Positions 54,679-64,000 of a stretch of 64,000 nt of DNA are shown here, piece by piece. The stretch is from Fallopia convolvulus. Its lineage: Eukaryota; Streptophyta; Magnoliopsida; Caryophyllales; Polygonaceae. The stretch spans positions 29,625,503 to 29,689,502 of the forward strand of contig OZ024726.1 in assembly GCA_964016875.1 (NCBI GenBank), written 5' to 3'. Position numbers and translations under genes: made by a program. A model generated the notes under the pieces. That model worked only from the letters and a program-made list of their open reading frames with translations, made no database searches and was not told the DNA's origin. How positions within the stretch are numbered: the stretch's first letter is position 1; every line of letters begins with the position of its first letter.

Positions 54679-57339
54679 CGTGCCTCGTCTGAGATCAATT
54701 AGCAACGACAGGATCCGAGTAGAGCAGGTCGAGCATTCAATAGTAATGGCCTCGATATTCAGTTTTCAAAATAAGAAGCGGAGGAGAGCGAGGAGAGCGA
54801 GAAGCGACTGACTCAATCACTACCAAAGTCCAGGAAAAAGGGGTCAACCCTTTTGGGTAGGTGTGAAAGGTGAATGAAAAAAGGGATTTTTCAAATTACA
54901 TAGATGGGGTAGACTTTTTATTGAGTGCCAAATTTATGGCGGTGTTTGAAAACCAGGGTTCAAATATGCGCCGGACAACAGTAACCAAACAAAACTTTAT
55001 GATATGAGTTTTCACTTTTCAGTCGGGTACGGACTACGGAGTTGGGTTTTCACTTTAATTTGAAACCCGGGCCTTGCCCGGGGCTTTTTTAAAAATAAAA
55101 TATTTTAATTTACATATGATATGTGTATTATAGTTTATATAGTGAAAAAATAATATTACAAATAATGAAACTAATAATTGTATATATAAAATTTATTTTA
55201 ATTATTATAATATATTTAATTATAAAAATATATTAAATAATATTTTATCATAAAAAATATTATTTACTCGTAATATCATTTTCATAATCATATAAATTTA
55301 ATGATCGAATCAACCCGTAAATTTAACAATATGAATTTACACTCGATCCTAACCCGAAATGACCAAACAAAAACTTGAGCTAACCAATCTGGTTAATAAA
55401 CTTAACATTAAGTTATCATTAATTTTTATTTATTTATTTTGGGATCCGTAATCTAAAAAATCAACATACTTATATATAGAATATTTGAAAAGTTGTGATA
55501 CAGTTAAATAGAAAGTTAATATAAAAAATCTAAAAAGTTAATATAAAAATAAGTAATTAAAAATATTGCCATATTAATTGAAACGTTGTCATATTTATGG
55601 ATGAAAAATAAATATAAAAAGAATTTATAACTAATTATATGGTGATTGTAATATTTAATTTTATATTTGAGAACAATACAACCGTTGATTGTCATATTTA
55701 TAGATAGAATATTAATATAAAAACTCTACATAATTATGTATGAAAATTAAAAAATTTATCATGTATAGATTAAAAATACTATCCATAATAAATAAAAAAA
55801 ATTATTACACTTTTGGTTAGGAAGTCTATATGAAAGAATCCAAAATTTAATATAAGAAATTCATAATTTAAAACATTGATCAAAACTTAATATAAAAATA
55901 TCCATGATTAAAAATATGATTCATGTTCATAAAAAAGTTGTCATGCTTATAGAAAGAAAATTAATATAAAAATCCAAAACTTAATGTTAAAACTCGTGAT
56001 TAAAAATACTATCCATAATAAATAAAAAACTTATATTATGTGTTTAAATAAAGATAAAAGTTTTGGAAATATAAAAGGGATAATTGAGTAGATTTTATAA
56101 ATAAAATCTACTTAGATATAGTTGAATATTATTATAAAAATATTTGTGATACTAAGAACAACAATCAAGATTAAACTAAAAACAAATCAAGAGTAAATAT
56201 TCATACAAATTTCAATTGTATTTGGACAATAAAACATTAAAAAGTTTTAGGAAAATTGAAACCTTTTTTTGTTATTCGGAAGAAGAATCCTATGAATAGA
56301 AGATAGATAGAAAATTATTAATACTATGGATAGAAGATAATTAAATAATATAATATAATAAATATGTATAAATATAAAAATAATGAAAAATCGTATCAAA
56401 TTTTCAAATTATTAATCATACCAAATTGATAATTAAATATTAGAATATAATAAAAAAATCCAAGATAAAGTTAATATCAATATGACAAATCATAATCATT
56501 AAAATTGATCAATTTAACTATACTTTCTGCAGATTTCGTTATCCATATAGTATAATTTTTATAAATATTGTACGATCAAATCGTAATCGTGAAAAAATCC
56601 ATATGATCAATTATGTAGTATATTTAATCTATGTTTTATGGATATAAGATAATTAAATATTACAATATAATGAACATGAACAAAGATAAAAATAATGGGT
56701 CGAGATAATTTTTTTTTATCAAATCTCATAGTAAATTGAAAGAATATATAAATTGTTATGTAGTATATTTTATCTATACTATATGGACAGAAGATAATTA
56801 AATATTATAATATAATGAACATGAATAAAGATAAAAAATAATGGGCGAAGATAAAAATTTATCCAATCTCATAGTTAATTGATAAAAAAAAATATTAAAT
56901 AAGGTGAGTGTATAAAATTGGAAATTCCATAAGTGATTGAATAACATAATATATAATTAATTAAAAAATCATTATTAAAAATAGGGTGGCTGTGATATAA
57001 TTTCTTAATGACGAATCTGCCCAAAACTGCTTCAGGTTTAGAAGATATATATTGATCCCAGTTTTTCGGTGGGAAATCACGCAAGGTGAGCCAAAAATTT
57101 TAAATATTAGGGAGATGACCCTGAACTTTTGAGTAATACTGCCCCATGACCAACATTTTAATATCACGCAAAAATAGGTTCAAGTTACATTTAAATAAGA
57201 AAAGGTTTAGCCCAAACGCGTTTTTGGATGCCCTATTTAGGCGTTTGGATTTTTTAGGTATTTGTTAAGTATTTAAGCCTTGATTTTATTTTTCTCTGTT
57301 TCCTTCTCCTCTCTTTTTCCCGATTCCCTTCCCTCTCTC
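54679..57339. other. SOSEKI upstream region and AT-rich spacer
   Basis: 54679-54960 is presumably the SOSEKI promoter and 5' leader. From about 55060, starting at the inverted repeat CCCGGGCCTTGCCCGGGG, the DNA is extremely AT-rich to about 56950. It has dispersed duplications, for example AAAATACTATCCATAATAAA at 55770 and 56004, and ATAGAAGATAATTAAATA-type units near 56322, 56640 and 56772. No gene found. Confidence 0.6.
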
Positions 57340-59907
57340 TGTAACACCACGACTTCCGACGGGGCACTACTAAGAAATAGACCTTCCTAGGTACTATTAA
57401 ATAGGTTGACAACTAAACTTTAGGATCTTGCAACGCGGGCACGACGAGAAAACGAAATAAAAACATCCAACCTTTCTTTTATAAAATATAGAAAACGTAG
57501 TTATGCATGAATTCCCAAAAACCTAATTATAAATATTCTGAATCTGACGAATCATCACCAACAATAAAATCATTCGACGAAAACAGAGACAAGTCATAAT
57601 ACCAACTCTAACATATTAATAAAAATAACATCCTAAAAATAACACAACTAAACTATCGTAAAAATAATCCCATCCCACTATGACACGCGCTCTTTACCGC
57701 TCCGGCCCGCCATCTGGCCTCGGTTCCTGCACGGCTCCCTGATTCATACCTGGAACTGAAAAATATTCCCCGAAGGGTCAGCGTCTAATCTACCAAGCTA
57801 GATAGAATACGGAAATTGTAGAACGTTTCGAAAACATTTCTAAAGTCAGCATACAAATCCTCAATCACAATCATATCTCTAAAGGCCAATACCTAAATTA
57901 GTTATAATCAGTCACACAGAACCACATATGCATTCACAATCACAATCTCATAACACAACAATTCCTTCTTTTCCACAATCCGACTACCAAGGCGCTCATC
58001 ACCGCGCCGAGTGCAGAGGCAGGCCCTCCCACTCCACTTCACAATCTCCCTTCTAACCCCGGGCTAAGCCTCCACTGGAGCACTTGCCAAAAACACACAG
58101 ATAATACTTTTCGTTTTGAAGGGGCACGGTTTCCCTGTCACACGGGTCAAAGTAGCCAACTCTTCCTCCACGCCAGCTACGATGGGCCGTGTCGGAAACG
58201 GTACCAACACAGAGAAAACGTTCCGAAAATATCCTTCCGATAAAATACGTTCAAAACCATTTTACGCACACAGAAATTCAAGAAGTTCAAACAATTAAAA
58301 AGGTATTCGGGACTAGTTCCCAAAACCCGCCCTACAATAACGGTACGCAATCTAACAGGATAGATAAGAACCGAGCAAGTCGAAAATGACTTACCTCGAA
58401 GATAGGGATCCTTTGCAGAAGACGGAATTACGATCTCAAGAGAAAGCGATTTCCCTAAGAATTAGAAGGAAAAGATTAGATTAAGTACGGGTCGAACCAA
58501 CTAACCCAAAGAAGGACCCACTTCTAGTTCCCTTAAACAGCCGACTTCTATTTAAAGGATTTCTCATTAGTAGATATTAGAAAATCCTAATCACCTAATA
58601 ATATTATCCTACAATCTAACACCTAAGCCCAACAGCCCAACCATCCAATTTCCCCCATTCTCATCCCTTGCCTTTTAGTTCGGCCCAGCCCAAATCGAAA
58701 GAATAAAATCAGTCCCAATTCAATACCAATCTCCCAGCCCGAAATGAAAAGAAAACACATAGCCCAATTTTAACCCATTCCCCAAATAACTTAGCCCAAC
58801 AATTAAAACCCAGAATGTGGCCCGATTCCCCTACCAATCAGCCTGTTGACCGGAGCGTCACTTTGACCAAACCAAGTGGTCCCATCCCTTTTCTTCAACC
58901 CACCAAATCCGAACTCCAACCCTCTGGTTCAATCCCTCGCCCCACTCTTATCAGCGACTGTGACCCTGCCGGTGCGCCCCGCACCACCAACACGACCCAC
59001 CCTGCTCGGCCTCGTTATCCCAGATCTGGGCTCGCACCTGCCCGACGACCCATCCCGACTCCTCTGTATCGCGGGTTGTACACCGACGTCGGCGGCCGGC
59101 AAGCCCACCGCTACTCCGAATTCCCCTCACCCTCTCAGTCGCGCTCGCCACCCAACCCGCCTTCTTCGACTGGAACGCCAGTCCGACTCAACAACAATTC
59201 AGGAAGAAAATAGAGGCAGGGAAAAAAAACTCACCCGGTCGACACGATCGACAAAGACGGCGGCGACGAGTTCCAACGACGTTGCGATCCGAGCAATCTG
59301 GGGAATAAACAGGACGGGGAAACCCATATTGAGAGACTGATTACAACCGGAAACGAAGAAGGAAAGGAATAAGCTTTACCGGCGAACCACGAGAATTCCG
59401 GCGAAACTCCGACAACGAAGATTCGACGGGCACGTATTCACGGAGTTTGTGGCGCGGATGTTTGAGGTTGATTGCTTACGCAACGGTAGAGAGCAAACGA
59501 TGGTTAATGATGGCGGAGACGGAGGAAAAAAAACGAGGCTTGGAAGCGTTCGAACGAGTGAATACGAAGGATTAGGATATCTTTAGAAATTGGGTTTAAA
59601 AAGATTAGATTCCAGCTTGAAGATAGCTTAAAGATATAGATGTGGGTACGCATCTAATAGCTAATCGGTTAAAGATATACGTATAACTAATTGTGGGTAT
59701 TAAAGATATATATATAATTAGTTAGTTTGGTTATGATTTGTCAACATATAGTTCGGCTCTATATGTATATTGTGATGAACAGGGCCAATATTAAGGAATG
59801 TAACGAGTTAAACCTGGTACCGGAAAATACTAACGGTCAATATTTCGATATTCGTTTCTCAAGAACTCATCTTCTCGACCTATACCGAAACCGAGTATTA
59901 CACTCTC
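57335..59907 (-). mobile_element. solo LTR G, element F-related, with TSDs
   Basis: 57340-59902 (2563 bp). On the minus strand it starts TGTAATACTCGG and ends TGGTGTTACA. Flanks are CTCTC at 57335-57339 and 59903-59907. Blocks match the element F LTR in reverse, such as the CCGAAGGGTCAGC segment near 57770. It contains the segment deleted from the left F LTR. Frames inside (58815-59340) are accidental GC-rich stretches. Confidence 0.8.
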
Positions 59908-60027
59908 GATCTCTCGCCTCCGACCTAACTCCATAACAGGAAATACAATCAAATCGTCTTCCAAAATTCATGGCCTCTCCTGTGCCTGTGGTGGTGCTCC
60001 ATCTCCTCTCTCTATCTGATTCCGTCC

Positions 60028-60412
60028 TTATTCTCTCTGGTTCCTTCCTTCCCCCTCCCTCTTCCTCTGAAGGAAATCAGATCTCAATAAACAGAAATCA
60101 ACAAAAAGAAAACGAGAAATCAAGTGAGAGTGGAGATCTATCAAATTCGTACGTTTTCCGTGGAATTCGTCGCAAATGGAATCGAGATCGGCGAGTAACA
60201 AGTCGTTGGTGTCGGCAAAGAGAGCATCGGATTCGGGATCTTCGACGCTGAGCAAGTAGTCACGGAACCAGGGGGAGGATTGGACGAGGCTCCTCCACTC
60301 GTTGGAGAAGTCCTCGACGACATCGTAGTAAGCCATCGGAATGAACGCCGAAGCATTGGAATTCAGCGTCGAAGAAGACAGTGAGGCTGGTGGTGGAGGT
60401 GACTGAGAACGT
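60028..60412 (-). pseudogene. ERD15-like (PAM2-motif) gene fragment
   Basis: The minus-strand frame reads SSSTLNSNASAFIP, a PAM2-type poly(A)-binding-protein interaction motif, then VEDFSNEWRSLVQSSPWFRDY and DLDSICDEF, as in ERD15/CID proteins. A donor-like AAC|GTACGA near 60152 may end the exon. No in-frame ATG precedes the PAM2 motif before the frame runs into the pectate lyase relic; the first ATG is after it at 60336. Probably 5'-truncated. Confidence 0.55.
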
Positions 60413-60413
60413 C

Positions 60414-61175
60414 CATGTTGAGATCCAGTTCGCCGAATGGCGACATCGGTGGGGCGCTTAGGGCTTTCATATCCACGATTGTGTTCCTGCCGGAAATGCT
60501 AATGTCAGGTCTAGCCCGCGACGCACGTTGGGGTCTAAGTCTGATGGCGATGGGATTTCCATTTCTGGAGCGAGTAACATCTGGATCGACCATTCCTTCC
60601 TCGCACATTGTACAGATGGCTTGATAGACGCTGTGTTAGGGTCGACTGCCATTACTATATCGAACAATCACTTTGAGAGGCACAAATGCACAATGATGTT
60701 ATGTTGTTGGGGACTAACAATGGTGATGTTTTGGATGTTGGGATGCAGGTAAATGAGAATTTCTTAGTCCAAAAATGTCTTCATATGCTTATTTTGATTG
60801 AGGAAATAATAAGGAGATGTGCATATATTCTCACTAGGAATAGAAATGAACTACGATAGGCATCATTTAGTGCAATTCTACGAATTGTGTTCAACTGAAT
60901 CTGGAATCTGAAACTGTGTTGGAACCTAATGTCCTTAATAAGTTGATAATATGAATAGAAGTTGTTAAACATGGCAATGTGGTTGAATCCTGTGCAAAAT
61001 GGCTTCTGATCTTTGATCTGCTAATCAATATGGACTTTTATGTGTTTGCATTTTGTTGTTTTAGTTCATTTGTTTTAAAATGGCGTTTTTTGGAATGTTA
61101 AAATGAAGGTGACAATAGCATTCAATCACTTGCTCACTTCAGGCTTGGCTGTCACAGTGAACCTTTGGTCCAATT
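60414..61175 (+). pseudogene. pectate lyase (PL1 family) relic
   Basis: Frame from 60414: HDCVPAGNANVRSSP, then SDGDGISISGASNIWIDHS and DGLIDAVLGSTAITISNNHF, the hallmark PL1 core. TAG at 60459-60461; a frameshift near 60690-60710. A donor CAG|GT at 60748/60749 is followed by an intron and GAAG|GTGACAATAGCATTC at 61109, which is the VTIAFNH exon of pectate lyases, soon degraded. The 5' and 3' parts are absent. Confidence 0.7.
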
Positions 61176-61550
61176 GACTTGCTAATTGATGTTTAAAGTT
61201 TTATGCAAGTAGTTGCTCTGGATGGTAATTGGAAAAAGTCTCACTCTTTAACAATGATACTGTCGTATTTTAATTGTTAGTGATAATGATTGATAACCAT
61301 AAACCAAACTCGTTAATTGTATTATATATTATGAATGCAAACCTGGAATTGTGATTGATTTTACCATAAACTATGCTATTGACAACAGTGAATGTTTGGG
61401 ACTTCTGTGAAGTTATATAATTGTGTTTGGATTCATATATACCCTAGTGAGATAAATAAGCCCATAAATCTTTCTAATTTATGGCCTTGTTTATCCAAAC
61501 ACAAATGGTATAATTTAATTTCGGATCTATTTTTATTGTAAAATGTATTT
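61176..61550. other. spacer before tRNA-like sequence
   Basis: AT-rich sequence without recognisable gene or repeat. It may include remains of pectate lyase introns. Confidence 0.4.
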
Positions 61551-61620
61551 AGCCTATTAGCTCAAATGGTAGAGATTTTTTTTAAGAAATAATGATGTGG
61601 GTTCAAATCCCACATAGGCT
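61551..61620 (+). tRNA. tRNA-like sequence, probably a pseudo-tRNA
   Basis: A 70-nt cloverleaf can be drawn: acceptor AGCCTAT/ATAGGCT (perfect), D arm GCTC...GAGA (one mismatch), T arm GTGGG-TTCAAAT-CCCAC (perfect). The anticodon arm is poor: a run of eight T followed by AAGAAATAATG. If position 33 is the last T, the anticodon would read AAG, but the long arm of a Leu tRNA is missing. The T run would terminate Pol III. Organelle-derived insertion, SINE head or decayed tRNA are all possible. Confidence 0.5.
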
Positions 61621-61634
61621 ATTAATATTTTTTT

Positions 61635-64000
61635 TGATGACAAGTGATGTTATTTGATGACAACTTTGTTTTTATGTGTTTATTATAGTTGTTTTTATGT
61701 GCTTGAATGTCATCAAGGCCGTTTAAAAACATGTGATGACACTTGATGACAATTTTTTTATGAGACTTGTTTGTCATCAAGACCCTTTTGATGACAAATT
61801 GACAATCGAACCGTCATGAAGTAGCAATGACAAGTGATGATAGATGTTTAATGACAACTTTATTCTTTTTTTTATGCTGTGATGACAACTATTTTTATGC
61901 GGTGATGAGATTTGATGACAACTATTTTTTGTGATGATGATAAAAACGAAAAAACCTTAAGTGATGACAGTTTGATGACACTTTTTTTGCTATCAATGCT
62001 CTTTTGATGACGAATTAATCGAACCGTCATCAAGTAGTGATGATAATTTATGACAATCAAACTGTCATCAAATAGCGATGACGATTGATGACAATCGAAC
62101 CGTCATCAAGTAGAGATGACATTTATGATGATAGTTGATGATAATTAAACCGGCATCAAGTAGTGATGACAGTTTATGAAAAAATCGTACGTGATGACAC
62201 ATATTTGATGACACTTTGAATAATGATACTAAAAGTTATATATGATGACACTAAAAAATTAAACGTGATGATATTTGATGACACTAAAAAGTTAAACGTG
62301 ATGATAAATATTTGATGACAACGTTGTTTTTTTTATTTGTGATGACAATCGTTTTTTATGCGGTGATGATAACTATTTTTATGTGATGATGATATTTGAT
62401 GACAAACTATTTTTTGTGATGATGATAAAAACGAACAAACTTTGAGTGATGACACTTGATGACGGTTGTTTGTCTTCAAGACCATTGTCATCAAGGCCAT
62501 TTTGATGACAAATTAATCGAACCGTCATCAAGTAGTGATGATAATTGATGACAATCGAACCGTCATCAAATAGTTGATGACGATCAAACTGTCATCAACC
62601 GTCAACAAGTAGTGATGACAATTTGATGACACTTGTTTGTCATCAAGGTCCTTTTGATGACAAATTAATCGAACTGTCATCAAGTAGAGATGATAGTTGA
62701 TGACAATCAAACCGTCATCAAGTAACGATGACAACTAATGACAGTTGATGACGGTTCGAACCGTGGGATGACGGTTGTTTTTATATGGTTGAATGCCTTT
62801 GATGATACTTTTTGTTATCAAAAAGTTATCATCAACACATTTTGATGACACTTTTGGCCTTTTATTACACTTTTTGTCATCAAAAAGTTGTGATGACGGT
62901 GAAAAAATTGTGATGACGGTTATTTTTATGTGGTTGAATGCCTTTGATGATACTTTTTGTCATCAAAAAGTGTCATTAAGACATTTTGATAACACTTTTT
63001 ACCTTTTATTACACTTTTTGTCCTCGAAAAATTGTGATGACGGTGGAAAAAATTGTGATGACGGTGAAATAAATTGTGATGACGATGATGACGGTTGTTT
63101 TTATGTGGTTGAATGCCTTTGATGATACTTTTTGTCATCAAAAAGTGTCATTAAGACATTGTCTTCAACACCATTGTCATCAAGGCGCTTTTGATGACAA
63201 ATTAATCGAAGCGTCATCAAATAGCGATGACGATTGATGACAATCGAACCGTCATCAAATAGTTGATGAGGATCAACCGTCATCAAGTAGTGATGACAGT
63301 TTGATGACATTTGATAAAACTTGTTTGTCCTCAAAGCCCTTTTGATGACAAATTAATCGAACCGTCATCAAGTAGCGATGACGATTGATGACAATCGAAC
63401 CGTCATCAAATAGTTGATGACGATCAAACCGTCATCAAGTAGTGATGACACTTGATGACAATTGTTTGTCATCAAGGCCCTTTTGATGACAAATTAATCG
63501 AATCGTCATCAAGTAGTGATGATAATTGATGACAATTGAACCGTCATCAAATAGTTGATGACGATCAAACCGTCATCAAGTAGTGATGACAGTTTGATGA
63601 CACTTGATGACACTTGTTTGTCATCAAGGCTCTTTTGATGACAAATTAACCGAACTGTCATCAAGTAGAGATGATAGTTGATGACAATCGAACCGTCATC
63701 AAATAGTTGATGATGATCAAACCGTCATCAAGTAGTGATGACAGTTTGATGACACTTGTTTGTCATCAAGGTCCTTTTGATGACAAATTAATCGAACCGT
63801 CATCAAGTAGAGATGATAGTTGATGACAATCAAACCGTCATCAAGTAACGATGACAACTGACGACAGTTGATGACGGTTTGAACCGTGTGATGACGGTTG
63901 TTTTTATATGGTTGAATGCCTTTGATGATACTTTTTGTTATCAAAAAGTTATCATCAACACATTTTGATGACACTTTTAGCCTTTTATTACACTTTTTGT
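61635..64000. repeat. TGATGAC/GTCATCA array in both orientations, runs off the window
   Basis: The heptamer TGATGAC and its complement recur every 10-30 bp for 2.4 kb. A higher-order unit of about 147 bp starts with GATGACAAATTAATCGA at 63193, 63344, 63485, 63637 and 63779 (steps 151, 141, 152, 142). A longer block around 62656-62877 recurs at 63779-64000 with an offset of 1123 bp. Frames through it are by-products. Inverted short motifs at high density recall subterminal regions of CACTA elements; no CACTA end is visible. Confidence 0.8.

Noticed and set aside
58815..59340. Pro/Thr-rich frames in solo LTR G
   Set aside because: They lie in a GC-rich part of an LTR bounded by target duplications, overlap in several frames and have no recognised domain.
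61872..63974. His/Asp-rich frames in the TGATGAC array
   Set aside because: Low-complexity translation of a short repeat; no start context or domain.

Overview
The window looks like nuclear DNA from a flowering plant, most likely a eudicot, in a transposon-dense, gene-poor region such as pericentromeric heterochromatin. The evidence is nested Ty3/gypsy LTR retrotransposons of Athila, Tat and chromovirus-like types, tRNA-Asp and tRNA-Met primer sites, a three-exon SOSEKI (DUF966) gene with ordinary GT-AG introns and low-GC codon use, and relics of ERD15-like and pectate lyase genes. I could not name the species.

Layout. 1-5417: element A, an Athila-type element on the minus strand with a gag-pol frame open across the whole visible 3.8 kb, its primer site and one LTR. 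5418-18304: element B, an old Tat-lineage element (dual RNase H, integrase) with two tandem arrays and an antisense spliced gene in its 3' region. 10810-16455: element C, a coding-free Athila-type derivative (LTR-internal-LTR-internal-LTR, TSD GAGGG) inserted into that antisense gene. 18305-42289: element D, an Athila-type element with gag, pol and an env-position ORF. It is split by a hAT-like MITE (20883-21313) and by the complete element E (21674-34330, TSD ATATC). 42728-52031: element F, a large coding-free element with tRNA-Met primer site; its 3' LTR carries a solo LTR of family E (49064-50563, TSD ATGGG). 52032-53580: truncated ends of another gypsy and a copia element. 53581-54678: the SOSEKI gene, the only apparently intact host gene. 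54679-57339: promoter and very AT-rich spacer. 57340-59902: solo LTR G (TSD CTCTC). 60028-61170: ERD15-like and pectate lyase relics. 61551-61620: a tRNA-like sequence. 61635-64000: an array of TGATGAC in both orientations, running off the window.

The most unusual pattern links elements A, C, D and E. Each carries its own short palindrome-like box (A: TCGGGCCCGA; C and D: CCGCGG cores; E: CGTTAACGA). The boxes occur in pairs or short arrays about two helical turns apart (19-23 bp, exactly 21 in most E and many D cases). They sit at matching places: LTR, gag-protease linker, RNase H-integrase linker, and the region between pol and the env-position ORF. Box sequence differs between families while spacing and placement are kept, which suggests a family-specific recognition code in cis. 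The same elements also share a post-pol hairpin touching a splice donor, paired GAAA-loop hairpins (C and D), and a second internal copy of the polypurine-tract module. Element C has a primer site complementary to nearly the whole 3' half of tRNA-Asp.

All calls come from reading the sequence. No database search or alignment was run, and family names rest on remembered motif patterns.
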